Part shown: positions 36,419 to 44,973 of the stretch, one piece after another
How the letters are laid out: every line of letters begins with the position of its first letter
How positions within the stretch are numbered: position 1 is the first letter of the stretch
Origin: a bacterium
Lineage (GTDB): Bacteria; Ratteibacteria; UBA8468; B48-G9; JAFGKM01
Length of the DNA: 46,636 bases
Assembly (NCBI GenBank): GCA_026414725.1
Contig: JAOAIL010000011.1
Coordinates: forward strand, 1 to 46,636
Direction: 5' to 3'
The notes under the pieces: generated by a model
Database searches by the model: none
What the model saw: only the letters and a program-made list of their open reading frames with translations
What the model was told of the DNA's origin: nothing
Position numbers and translations under genes: made by a program

Positions 36419-37574
36419 TTTTATCTCCTCTATCCTGTCCTCTCCTCTTTTTAAACAGCATTATATACTCATGCTTAAAAACATAGAAACCACCAACTAG
36501 TGCCCTGTATCTCCAGAGTTCCTTTTGATTCCTCTTTCCTCTTGTCTCTTCAAAATTTTTAACAATGATACTTTTCAACAGATATCCTCTTTTCAAAACC
36601 TCATTCATACAGTAAAATCCCAATGGTATCCATTCTCCCTTTGAATATTTATCTCCTATAACTAAAACAAAATACCTATCTTTTTCTAAATAAGGAGTTA
36701 TATTATCTACTACTTCTCCAAACATTTCTAAAAAATCCTTTGTGTTTTTCGCATTTGAAAGGTCTCTTGCATCTTTAGAAAATTTAATAATGTCATGGTA
36801 AGGTGGGTGCATAATAAGAAGTTGTACCTGCTCTATTTTATACTTCATTAACACTGCTTTCATATCAATGTTTCTACTATCCCCTGTCATTATATCTGAT
36901 ATAACCTTATCTTTATTCTGTTCCTTATCAATCAATTCGTTTGCTTTTTCTACTACATCTGGATTTAATTCTATTCCTATGCCATTTCTCCCCAATCTTC
37001 TGCATTCAATTAAAGTTGTTCCACTACCAGCAAATGCATCCAGTACCCATTCTCCTTTCTTTGTATACCTTAATATCATTTGGTGTGGAATCTGAGGAAT
37101 AAAATTACCCCAGTACCAGCCTAAATGTGCCCCAGTTGTATCTCTTCTATCCAGTATCCATAAACTATCTGTAATAATCTCCTCATATTCTTTCCACCTT
37201 AAAAGATTTATGTCATTAATCTTGCTTGTCTTAACCTTTTGAATTCCTTCTTCCAACCTTTTAATGTAATATCTTGCTCTTTCAAGTGTTCGTGTATCCA
37301 AAATCTGGTCTAATTCAGAAGCAACAACATCTCTTCTTAAAGAGATTGTATCTCCATTTGTATCAATATTTAATATGCCTTCTTCATCTTTTTTATAATT
37401 TGTTATAACATTTTTTAAGTAAACCACTTGTCTTTTTATGGAATTCAAGTCATTTAGGGCATATATATTTGATAAAATCTCTTTAATTTTTTCTTTATTT
37501 AATATCACCGCTCCATAAGTCATAGGAGTATCCTCTAAATTTTCAAACAAATGGTCTGTTTTTATTATCCTCAT
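36411..37574 (-). CDS. DNA methyltransferase (N6-adenine or N4-cytosine)
   Basis: A 387-residue amino-methyltransferase. AdoMet motif I is GEWVLDAFAGSGTTLIECRR with motif II acidic end GIELNPD; the catalytic motif IV is LLIMHPPYHDI, followed by a helical region and a final beta segment EYIMLFKK. Motif I precedes motif IV. The N-terminal 150 residues are probably accessory or target recognition. It lies 16 bases after nrdG and precedes the endonuclease. HPPY instead of S/DPPY leaves the base target open. Confidence 0.9.
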   Translation of the reverse strand: MRIIKTDHLFENLEDTPMTYGAVILNKEKIKEILSNIYALNDLNSIKRQVVYLKNVITNYKKDEEGILNIDTNGDTISLRRDVVASELDQILDTRTLERARYYIKRLEEGIQKVKTSKINDINLLRWKEYEEIITDSLWILDRRDTTGAHLGWYWGNFIPQIPHQMILRYTKKGEWVLDAFAGSGTTLIECRRLGRNGIGIELNPDVVEKANELIDKEQNKDKVISDIMTGDSRNIDMKAVLMKYKIEQVQLLIMHPPYHDIIKFSKDARDLSNAKNTKDFLEMFGEVVDNITPYLEKDRYFVLVIGDKYSKGEWIPLGFYCMNEVLKRGYLLKSIIVKNFEETRGKRNQKELWRYRALVGGFYVFKHEYIMLFKKRRGQDRGDKNL

Positions 37575-37590
37575 CCCTACATGTACCTCC

Positions 37591-38280
37591 TTATCTCACT
37601 TCACATCTTTTTACATACTTTAGCATAATTCTCCTTATCTCTTCAAACTCTGTATCTGAATATGTGTGATAAGAAAGAGCAACAGGGTCAACTGCCTTTG
37701 AAGGTCTGAAATGCTGCAGATAGAAAAGTTCTGCCCCTTGTATAAGTTTTCCTATGCCTTCAAAATCATCTATATCAAGCATCTCCTTTACCACTGTTGT
37801 TCTGAACTCATAGGGTACCTTTCCCTTCATAATCAAAAAAATGCTATCCTTTATTTTTCCCATATCCACTTCTACACCTGCAATCTTACTGTACTTTTCA
37901 GGTGGTCCTTTCACATCCATTGCTATATAATCCACAATGTTTTCTTTAAATATCTTCTCTAATACGTCTGGGAAACTCCCGTTGGTATCTATCTTTATTG
38001 CATATCCCATCTCTTTCAGTATTTTGATAAAAGGGATGAGGTCATTATCAGAACATGGTTCTCCCCCTGTGATAACAACCCCTTCAAGATACTTTCTCCT
38101 TTTTATAAGAAAATCCATCACTTCTGAAGTGGAAAGAGGAGGAACAAACTTCTCAGGAAGGACTAATTCTGGATTGTGGCAGTAAGGACATCTGAAATTA
38201 CATCCCTGAATAAATATTATACAACTGATACATCCCGGAAATTCAATAAGGGATGTTTTATGAAGTGCTCCTATCTTCAT
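37591..38280 (-). CDS. nrdG: Anaerobic ribonucleotide reductase activating protein
   Basis: A radical SAM protein of 229 aa that forms the glycyl radical on NrdD. The CxxxCxxC is Cys27, Cys31, Cys34 in GCNFRCPYCHNPEL, and VVITGGEPCSD is the GGE motif. The N-terminus KIGALHKTSLIEFPG is typical of this family. Its ATG abuts the nrdD stop, so the pair is one unit, oxygen-sensitive and used in anaerobic growth. Confidence 0.94.
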   Translation of the reverse strand: MKIGALHKTSLIEFPGCISCIIFIQGCNFRCPYCHNPELVLPEKFVPPLSTSEVMDFLIKRRKYLEGVVITGGEPCSDNDLIPFIKILKEMGYAIKIDTNGSFPDVLEKIFKENIVDYIAMDVKGPPEKYSKIAGVEVDMGKIKDSIFLIMKGKVPYEFRTTVVKEMLDIDDFEGIGKLIQGAELFYLQHFRPSKAVDPVALSYHTYSDTEFEEIRRIMLKYVKRCEVR

Positions 38281-40371
38281 TTATTTCATCATATATGTCT
38301 TTCTTACCTTAAACTCTGCTAATTTTCCCTTGTTCCACTGACTGATAGGCCTGAGATAACCCACTATCCTTGAATAGATCTCTGTTTCCCTGCCACATTT
38401 TTCACAGTGATGAACCTCTCCCTTGATATATCCATCCTCAGGACATACAGAAAATGTAGGTGTGATAGTAAAATAAGGAAGTTTAAAATTTTCGCATATG
38501 ACCTTTACAAGTTTTTTAACCCCTTCAGGACTGTCAACCTTTTCTCCTGTAAACAGGTGTATAACAGTCCCTCCTGTATAGAGGCATTGCAGTTCATCCT
38601 GAAGTTCAAGTGTTTCAAAAATATCATCTGTATAATTTACAGGAAGATGTGTAGAGTTTGTATAGAATGGTTCTGCTCCTTTTCTGTATTCTTCTTCATT
38701 GGCACAGATAATATCCGGATACTTTGCTTTATCGGCTCTCGCAAGACGATAACTTGTCCCTTCTGCTGGAGTTGCTTCAAGGTTGTAATAATTCCCTGTC
38801 TCTTCCTGGAATTTAAGAAGTTCTTCCCTCATAAACTTCATAACCCTTACCGCAAACTCTTTACCTTCAGGGCTCCCTATGTCCTTTCCTAAAAGATTAA
38901 CACACGCTTCATTCATCCCGATAAGACCAATGGTTGAAAAATGGTTTGTCCAGTACTTTCCAAATCTCTCCTTCACATTTCTCAGATAAAACGCAGAATA
39001 TGGATAAAGTCCTTCATCCGTTAATTTCTCTATTATCTTCCTTTTTATCTCAAGTGATTCCTTTGCTATCAACATCAAATCTTCCAGTCGCTTCAAAAAG
39101 TCCTCTTCTGAATTTGCAAGATACCCAAGCCGTGGCATATTAATAGTCACAACTCCAACACTTCCAGTTAAAGGATTTGCTCCAAAAAGACCTCCCCCTC
39201 TCTGTTTAAGTTCCACTGTATCCAGTCGTAAACGACAACACATACTTCTTACATCATCAGGGCTCATATCGGAATTGATGAAATTACTGAAATAAGGTAT
39301 CCCGTATTTTGCTGTTACCTGCCAGAGAAGTTCTGTGTTTTCATTATCCCAGTCAAAGTCCCGCGTAATATTATATGTGGGTATAGGAAAAGTAAAGACC
39401 CTGCCTTTTGCATCTCCTTCAAGCATAACTTCAAAAAATGCACGGTTGAGAATATCCATCTCTTTCTGAAACTCACCGTATGTCTCTCTCTTCATCTCTC
39501 CACCTATAATCACCGGCTGGTTTTTATAAATGGCTGGTACTGTAAGATCAAGCGTAAGATTTGTGAAAGGCGTCTGAAAACCTACCCTTGTAGGTACATT
39601 AACATTAAATAAAAATTCCTGTAGTGCCTGCTTTACCTCTTTATAACCCAGTCCATCATATCTAATAAAAGGAGCAAGTAATGTATCAAAATTTGAGAAT
39701 GCCTGCGCACCTGCTGCTTCACCCTGAAGTGTATAGAAAAAATTTACAATCTGTCCGAGTGCGGTTCTGAAGTGCTTTGCCGGTTTGCTTTCAACCTTCC
39801 CTACAGCACCCTTAAACCCTACAGTAAGCAGGTCCTGTAAGTCCCAGCCAACACAATATACAGAGAGGCAGCCGAGGTCATGTATATGTATATCTCCATT
39901 TATATAAGCAACCCTCACCTCAGGTGGATAGATACTGTTCAGCCAGTATGTCTTTGTCACTTCAGAAGAAACATAATTATTCAGTCCCTGAAGAGAAAAA
40001 CTCATATTACTATTCTCATTGACCCGCCAATCAATCTTTGTAAGATACTGGTTGACAAGGTCAAGGTTTGCCTTTGTGGTTATCTCTCTTAATCTCGCAT
40101 GCTGGTCCCTGTAAATAATATATGCTTTGGCTGTCTTCTTATAGGGGGATGTTATAAGAACCTCTTCAACTATATCCTGTATCTCTTCAACTGAGGGGAT
40201 TTTGTCTCCGATGATATCTATAGCAAGGTCCAGAACCCTCAAGGTAAGTTTTCTTGCTATATCTATCCCGAACTCACCTGTTGCCTGACCTGCTTTATAT
40301 ATGGCGTTTGTAATCTTTTCTGCCTCAAACTTCACTATCTCGCCATTTCTTTTTTTTATTTTATCAAACAT
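38281..40371 (-). CDS. nrdD: Anaerobic ribonucleoside-triphosphate reductase (class III)
   Basis: Makes dNTPs from NTPs with a glycyl radical. An ATP-cone domain is at the N-terminus (about 1-95: FDKIKKRNGEIVKFEAEKITNAIYKA-like), the 10-stranded barrel follows, and the radical Gly is about Gly671 in YSRIVGYLRPISQWNKGK near the C-terminus. Zinc site: CPEDGYIKGEVHHCEKCG, where the usual CxxC or CxxH in the first half is CPED. Length 696 aa is normal. Start has AAGGGAGG. Promoter and repeats upstream are listed separately. Confidence 0.96.
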   Translation of the reverse strand: MFDKIKKRNGEIVKFEAEKITNAIYKAGQATGEFGIDIARKLTLRVLDLAIDIIGDKIPSVEEIQDIVEEVLITSPYKKTAKAYIIYRDQHARLREITTKANLDLVNQYLTKIDWRVNENSNMSFSLQGLNNYVSSEVTKTYWLNSIYPPEVRVAYINGDIHIHDLGCLSVYCVGWDLQDLLTVGFKGAVGKVESKPAKHFRTALGQIVNFFYTLQGEAAGAQAFSNFDTLLAPFIRYDGLGYKEVKQALQEFLFNVNVPTRVGFQTPFTNLTLDLTVPAIYKNQPVIIGGEMKRETYGEFQKEMDILNRAFFEVMLEGDAKGRVFTFPIPTYNITRDFDWDNENTELLWQVTAKYGIPYFSNFINSDMSPDDVRSMCCRLRLDTVELKQRGGGLFGANPLTGSVGVVTINMPRLGYLANSEEDFLKRLEDLMLIAKESLEIKRKIIEKLTDEGLYPYSAFYLRNVKERFGKYWTNHFSTIGLIGMNEACVNLLGKDIGSPEGKEFAVRVMKFMREELLKFQEETGNYYNLEATPAEGTSYRLARADKAKYPDIICANEEEYRKGAEPFYTNSTHLPVNYTDDIFETLELQDELQCLYTGGTVIHLFTGEKVDSPEGVKKLVKVICENFKLPYFTITPTFSVCPEDGYIKGEVHHCEKCGRETEIYSRIVGYLRPISQWNKGKLAEFKVRKTYMMK

Positions 40372-40384
40372 CAGGGACCTCCCT

Positions 40385-40399
40385 TTGTAATAATTACAA
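40385..40399. promoter_or_regulatory. Palindromic operator candidate in the nrdD leader
   Basis: TTGTAATAATTACAA is a perfect 15-base palindrome, between the predicted nrdD transcription start and the ribosome site. A related half-site TGTAATAA is directly adjacent. It does not match the NrdR box as I know it. Confidence 0.45.
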
Positions 40400-40414
40400 C
40401 TTTTTACTTATTAC

Positions 40415-40443
40415 ATTTTACCCTGTTAAAACTTTTCTGTCAA
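40415..40443 (-). promoter_or_regulatory. Promoter for nrdDG
   Basis: On the minus strand TTGACA (40438-40443) and TAAAAT (40415-40420) are 17 bases apart, about 44 bases upstream of the start codon. The -10 is embedded in the left arm of the inverted repeat. Confidence 0.8.
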
Positions 40444-40511
40444 ATTTTTTCTCCAGAGGTATTATATAATAAATATCAAAAAATAAAAAATAGTTTTCAA
40501 CAGGGTAAAAT
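40415..40511. repeat. 97-base segment with 19-base imperfect terminal inverted repeats
   Basis: ATTTTACCCTGTTAAAACT (40415-40433) is repeated in reverse complement at 40492-40511 with one extra base; 13 bases at the ends match exactly. The inner part contains a palindrome, TATTATATAATA. It covers the nrdD promoter. It could be a pair of operators, an RNA stem-loop or a miniature element; no target duplication is evident. Confidence 0.6.
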
Positions 40512-40532
40512 TGCTATGTATATCAATGCCTT

Positions 40533-41708
40533 TCAGTTCTTTGTTTTTGCAAATGCCTTTATCAGAACCGCAAGGATTATATGAAGGAAAGCAACTACAA
40601 GGAAGGGTATACGAAGCCCTGTTAATTTGGCAAGCATCCCACCTGAAAAAGTTCCTAAAGCAAATCCAATCATACTGATGGAGGCAGACATCCCGTAAGC
40701 CCTACCTATATATTCCCTGTCTATGCTGTTATAGATAATAGCATTGGCAGCCGGTATCATCCCTGCAACACCCAGACCAAAAAGTATCCTGACAAAGAAC
40801 AATATGGGGATACTGAAAGCAAAAAAGTGTCCTGCTGATGATAGAGATGCCACGAGTGCACAAAATATTAATATCTTTTTCTGTCCGAGACGGTCTCCTG
40901 TGTGTCCGAACAGGGTAGCAGAGAAAGCACCCGCTAATGCAGAAACCGCAAGGATTGTACCTGTTATACTATTCAATTTCTCCTGTGATGAAAGAATCTC
41001 TTTTACAATCAGCGGGAAGGAAGGGCTTACCATAGAATTACTGAACTGAACCCCAAAGAGAATTGCTACAGCCATAAGAAATCCCTTTGTAGTAAGTATC
41101 CTTAAAAATCCATAGGTAGGGTTTCTCTTTTCATAATCAGGTGGAATGAAGACCTCTTTTGCTCCCATATATACAAGAAGTCCACCTAAAAATATTATCA
41201 GTGCCCCTGCCCTGAATGTAGCACGATACCCGTAAAGGTCTGCAAGGACTCCTCCAAAGAGAGGACCTAATGTAGTCCCGATATATACAGCGGTTTGCAT
41301 CATACCGAGAGCAAAACCACTTCTTTCCTCTGGAGTGACACTTGCGACAAGCGCAACACTTGAAGAGATTGTTCCTGTTAAAATACCCTGCAGAAGCCGA
41401 CAGGCAACAAGTTGACCCACATTCTGTACAACAGACATCAAAAGTAAAACAACAGTTCCACCAAACATTGACCTGCACACCATTGCCTTTCTGCCATACC
41501 TGTCAGCAAGAACTCCCCAGAATGGAGCAAATAATGCAAAGGTCATACCACTTGAACCCATAACAACACCTGCCCAGAATGCCTGCTGTCCTTTACTGAA
41601 AGTACCGAGTTCAGATATAAAGAATGGTAGGAATGGAAGGACAAACGAAAATCCAACCATTGAGAGTATCTGCGCAGTAAATGTAGATATAAATGTTTTC
41701 TTCCACAT
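40533..41708 (-). CDS. MFS transporter (DHA1-like)
   Basis: A 391-residue protein with about twelve hydrophobic helices and the motif A loop GVLADRYGRKAMV between helices 2 and 3; a related GHTGDRLGQKK appears in the second half. Probably an efflux or sugar permease; the substrate cannot be told. It is divergent from the glycerol-1-phosphate dehydrogenase gene. No Shine-Dalgarno site is seen and a TATAAT ends 10 bases before the ATG, so the leader is at most a few bases. Confidence 0.88.
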   Translation of the reverse strand: MWKKTFISTFTAQILSMVGFSFVLPFLPFFISELGTFSKGQQAFWAGVVMGSSGMTFALFAPFWGVLADRYGRKAMVCRSMFGGTVVLLLMSVVQNVGQLVACRLLQGILTGTISSSVALVASVTPEERSGFALGMMQTAVYIGTTLGPLFGGVLADLYGYRATFRAGALIIFLGGLLVYMGAKEVFIPPDYEKRNPTYGFLRILTTKGFLMAVAILFGVQFSNSMVSPSFPLIVKEILSSQEKLNSITGTILAVSALAGAFSATLFGHTGDRLGQKKILIFCALVASLSSAGHFFAFSIPILFFVRILFGLGVAGMIPAANAIIYNSIDREYIGRAYGMSASISMIGFALGTFSGGMLAKLTGLRIPFLVVAFLHIILAVLIKAFAKTKN

Positions 41709-41718
41709 AATGGTAGGT

Positions 41719-41747
41719 ATTATAAAGGAGATTATCTATAATATCAA
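41719..41747 (-). promoter_or_regulatory. Promoter for the MFS gene, near-leaderless
   Basis: On the minus strand TTGATA (41742-41747) and TATAAT (41719-41724) are separated by 17 bases. Ten bases later comes the start codon. Confidence 0.6.
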
Positions 41748-41751
41748 ATAC

Positions 41752-41779
41752 TGGACTTTGTATATGGCTCGTGTAAAAT
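41752..41779 (+). promoter_or_regulatory. Promoter for glycerol-1-phosphate dehydrogenase, leaderless
   Basis: TGGACT (41752-41757) and TAAAAT (41774-41779) are 16 bases apart. The ATG at 41786 begins six bases after the -10, so it is close to +1; no ribosome site precedes it. Confidence 0.5.
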
Positions 41780-41785
41780 AAAAGA

Positions 41786-43111
41786 ATGGAAGATATCTAC
41801 AGGTATCTCGGAAAAAGTTTTGTATGTGAGTTATGTGGAAGGACTCACAGTATACCTGTCAAAGCAATAAAAAAAGGAGATGTAAAGGACTTATCCTCTT
41901 TTGTCTCTTCCCTTCTTCCAGAGATAAAGGGTATATGTCTTCTGACAGATAATATTGTATGGGAGGTTATAGGGAAAAAGTGTAAAGAACTTCTTGATGT
42001 CAATTTTGATGTATTTCCTCACATTATCTATCCTTCAGGAGAAAAGCGGGTCACTGCAAGGCAGGATTACATTGAAGGGATAGTTTCTTCTTCCCAAAAC
42101 GCAGAAGTTATTATAACTGTAGGCACAGGGACAATCACTGACCTCGGTAAATATGCTGGGGACATATTAAAGAAGCCGGTCATATCCATCCCTTCTGCAC
42201 CTTCAATGAATGCCTATACCTCAGGTGTCTCTGCATTGATAAAAAATGGTGTGAAACTCACATTTTCTGTAAGTCCTGCTAAAGGTGTATTTATAGATGA
42301 ACAGGTCTTATTGGAAAGTCCGGTTGAACTTATAAAAGCCGGCTTTGCTGATAGTTCCGCAAAGGCATTTGCTAATGCTGACTGGAAACTCTCCTCTATC
42401 ATTACAGGAGAACCTTTCTGTGAACTTCCTTTAAGTATAGTAGGTAAGGCAGAAGAGAAATATATAGAAAAAGGGGAACTTCTATTGAAGAGGGATAAAG
42501 AGACCTTAATGTGGCTTATGGAAGGGCTTAACCTCGGCGGTATATCAATGTTAATAGCAGGAACTTCTTCTCCTGCATCTGGTGGAGAACACCTTATATC
42601 CCACTTTCTTGATATGTACAGTCATCAGAACAGTAGAGAGCCATTCGCCTATCACGGGCTTCAGGTAGGCACAGGGGTATATATATCCTCTGTAATATAT
42701 GAATATCTCGGGCAACTTTCTTCTGCAGAGATAAAAAAGATGATAGAAGATACTCATATTGAGTATGAGCATAAACTACAACAGATAAAAGAAATGTTTC
42801 CATCAAGCGCTGATATTATTGAAGGAGAATTTAAGAAAAAGATGGAGATTGATAAGATAATCAGACGTATCCTTCCTGAAAGCTGGGATAAGATAAAGAA
42901 AGATACTTTCCCGATGGTGTACAAGCCGTATGAAGTGAAAATGTTTTTAGAGAGTGCAGGGTGTCCTGTAAGATTAGAAGATATAGGGGTAGATAAAGCA
43001 CTTGCAGTAAAAGCCATCACGCTTTCAAGGTTCATAAGGGGACGGCTTGTTATTCTTGATATAGCAGAGATGTTAGGAATACTTGAAGAGATTATCCATA
43101 TTGTTAATTAG
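41786..43111 (+). CDS. sn-Glycerol-1-phosphate dehydrogenase family protein
   Basis: Iron-containing alcohol dehydrogenase fold of 441 aa, AraM/EgsA group, reducing dihydroxyacetone phosphate to glycerol 1-phosphate. Nucleotide loop VGTGTITDLGKYAG and the PSAPSMNAYTSG segment are typical; the metal ligands are Asp189 (GFADSSAKA), His269 (SGGEHLISH) and His290 (AYHGLQVGTG). The N-terminus has Cys14-x2-Cys17 and His21 (CELCGRTH), a possible extra metal site. In Archaea this enzyme sets membrane lipid stereochemistry; in bacteria, AraM makes archaeal-type heptaprenylglyceryl phosphate. A GGGP synthase is not in the window. The stop overlaps the convergent GH36 stop. Confidence 0.87.
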   Translation: MEDIYRYLGKSFVCELCGRTHSIPVKAIKKGDVKDLSSFVSSLLPEIKGICLLTDNIVWEVIGKKCKELLDVNFDVFPHIIYPSGEKRVTARQDYIEGIVSSSQNAEVIITVGTGTITDLGKYAGDILKKPVISIPSAPSMNAYTSGVSALIKNGVKLTFSVSPAKGVFIDEQVLLESPVELIKAGFADSSAKAFANADWKLSSIITGEPFCELPLSIVGKAEEKYIEKGELLLKRDKETLMWLMEGLNLGGISMLIAGTSSPASGGEHLISHFLDMYSHQNSREPFAYHGLQVGTGVYISSVIYEYLGQLSSAEIKKMIEDTHIEYEHKLQQIKEMFPSSADIIEGEFKKKMEIDKIIRRILPESWDKIKKDTFPMVYKPYEVKMFLESAGCPVRLEDIGVDKALAVKAITLSRFIRGRLVILDIAEMLGILEEIIHIVN

Positions 43112-44973
43112 AACGCCAGTTCCAGCACCCCTGGTGAAGGCAGTTTCCCGGAAAGTATCCAGTTATTCTTCCCTTTCTGTATCTGGGGTTCCCATTGTTC
43201 ATTATTGAATTTAAACTTATCTGGCTTTTGGCTTATTACAAGTTCCAGTTCTCCCTTATGGGCAAATTCAATATACAACTTTGAGTCCATCCTTTTAAGA
43301 GAATTAACCTTTATACTGGCATCAAGTATCTGGGGTGCACCATCAATAAGGTTGATACTGAAGAGTTTACAATCTCTGGGAGGTATCTGGATATCTGTCA
43401 GTTCCGCAAGAAGGGATGTCTCTCCTGACCATATCTCTGTAGCGAGATACTGTGCTCTGGTTAAAGAAAGTTTTTCTAAAGTTAAATTGTATTGAGATGT
43501 TGTTTCACCGAGATTAAATATAGCCACTGTGCGGAAAGGTAATGATGGACTCTCTCTAAGTAAAGAAAAGTGAGGTGTGTTGATGTACCATACAGGAGGA
43601 CCATATAACTGTGCTTCATCCCTGTAGTTATAGTCCGCAAAGAATACATCATCTCCATTGTTAGGACAGCAGAGTGCTTTTTTGAGCCACTTCATCCTCG
43701 GATGGTCAGGATATAAATGTAACCAGCCGGCAACCTCTACGATTGAACGGGAGATTAAACAGAAGGTGATAAGGGTTCTTACCTCATTATCACTTAACTT
43801 CGGAAAGATACCTACAGAATCACTGTTCGGAACAAACAGGTCTCCAATATGTAATGAGATACAGGCAGTTGCCCACTGGAAGTTGGTGAGAAAATTCTCC
43901 CAGTTGCCATCACCTATATCAATCCCGTATCTGTAGTTATTGAAGAACTCTGCAAGAAATGGATTAGCCATCGCTATATCACATCCGGACTGAAGATATC
44001 CATTCGGTATCAATCGTTTCCTTATCTCCCCGAGGAACCACCTGCGCCATTGATACCCTGACTTTTTCTTTTCCCGCAATAATGGGTGGCTGTCTTCAAA
44101 AGCATAACTCCAGAAATCCAGTTTTATTCCTTCAAATCCACTTTCTTTAATAAAATAGTCAAATGCCTGCTTAATGTATTCTCTGACCTCAGGTACACTG
44201 ATATCTAACGGAGATACCTCTTTTATACGATAGGAGTAGTCAATAAACCATTCAGGATGTTCTTTGAAAAGAACCGCATCGTGTGGAACATAAACACCTA
44301 TCCAAATAGCAGGTCTTAATCCACGATGTTTTATCCCATCAGTAAATGCCTTAAATCCATCAGGAAACTTTTTCTTATCAATCCCTTTCTCACCCTCATA
44401 AGGTACACCAAGTCCATGTGGAAGTTTGTTATACTTTGCATATCCGTCATCCAGTTGTATCCATTCAACTGTTGGGAAGTTTTCTTTTATAAATTCAGCC
44501 ACTGCAAAAATCCGTTGCTGGTCTATATCACGATATATACCATCATTCCACGAGCCCCATACGACTGTATTTCGGTTTGTTGTCTTAGCACCATAAAGAG
44601 GTGGAAGAAATTTTCTCAATACATTGATATATTTTACAAATACCTTTTCTATATCATCTGCATCCTCTGTTATCCCTAAATACCACATATCTTCAAGATA
44701 GTCCCCTGGCTGTATTGCAAAATGTTCAACTGCCTTAAAAGAGGAAATAATATCCCAGTGTATCAGTCCTTTTTCTGAATGTTTTAAGAGGTAGTTATGG
44801 AAGAATACCTTCTGCGACAGTGAACCATGGACAAGCCCTGTTTTACTCTGTAGATTGGAAAGAAGAACTGCTGGGAACGGTTGATATGGTGAAGCACCTA
44901 TCCGTTCACTAGCAACTTCAGGAGAAGCCCACTTTATTACCGGTAGTGGATGCTGGTCCATCCGTATAACCAT
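43108..44973 (-). CDS. GH36-like alpha-galactosidase, main part (frameshifted gene)
   Basis: A 621-residue fragment with the catalytic barrel of GH36. EWIQLDDGYAKYNKLPHGLG, the nucleophile candidate Asp in FEGIKLDFWSYAF and the acid/base-region QSGCDIAMANPF and YGIDIGDGNW are visible, then a C-terminal beta domain ending PSPGVLELAF. Enzymes of this kind remove alpha-galactose from oligosaccharides. It lacks the N-terminal beta-sandwich found in the family; that part is encoded in the overlapping frame at 44937-45338. The match SPEVASERIGASPYQPFPAV near its N-terminus continues the upstream part, so the two belong together. No signal peptide. Confidence 0.8.
   Translation of the reverse strand: MVIRMDQHPLPVIKWASPEVASERIGASPYQPFPAVLLSNLQSKTGLVHGSLSQKVFFHNYLLKHSEKGLIHWDIISSFKAVEHFAIQPGDYLEDMWYLGITEDADDIEKVFVKYINVLRKFLPPLYGAKTTNRNTVVWGSWNDGIYRDIDQQRIFAVAEFIKENFPTVEWIQLDDGYAKYNKLPHGLGVPYEGEKGIDKKKFPDGFKAFTDGIKHRGLRPAIWIGVYVPHDAVLFKEHPEWFIDYSYRIKEVSPLDISVPEVREYIKQAFDYFIKESGFEGIKLDFWSYAFEDSHPLLREKKKSGYQWRRWFLGEIRKRLIPNGYLQSGCDIAMANPFLAEFFNNYRYGIDIGDGNWENFLTNFQWATACISLHIGDLFVPNSDSVGIFPKLSDNEVRTLITFCLISRSIVEVAGWLHLYPDHPRMKWLKKALCCPNNGDDVFFADYNYRDEAQLYGPPVWYINTPHFSLLRESPSLPFRTVAIFNLGETTSQYNLTLEKLSLTRAQYLATEIWSGETSLLAELTDIQIPPRDCKLFSINLIDGAPQILDASIKVNSLKRMDSKLYIEFAHKGELELVISQKPDKFKFNNEQWEPQIQKGKNNWILSGKLPSPGVLELAF

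Noticed and set aside
36411-36430. Slippery heptamer A-AAT-TTG at the methyltransferase stop, suggesting -1 frameshifting
   Set aside because: The -1 frame meets a stop after a few codons, and the open small frame is in the +1 register, so the heptamer would not reach it.
41137-41478. Minus-strand frame within the MFS transporter
   Set aside because: Alternate frame of the transporter with no own ribosome site or homology.
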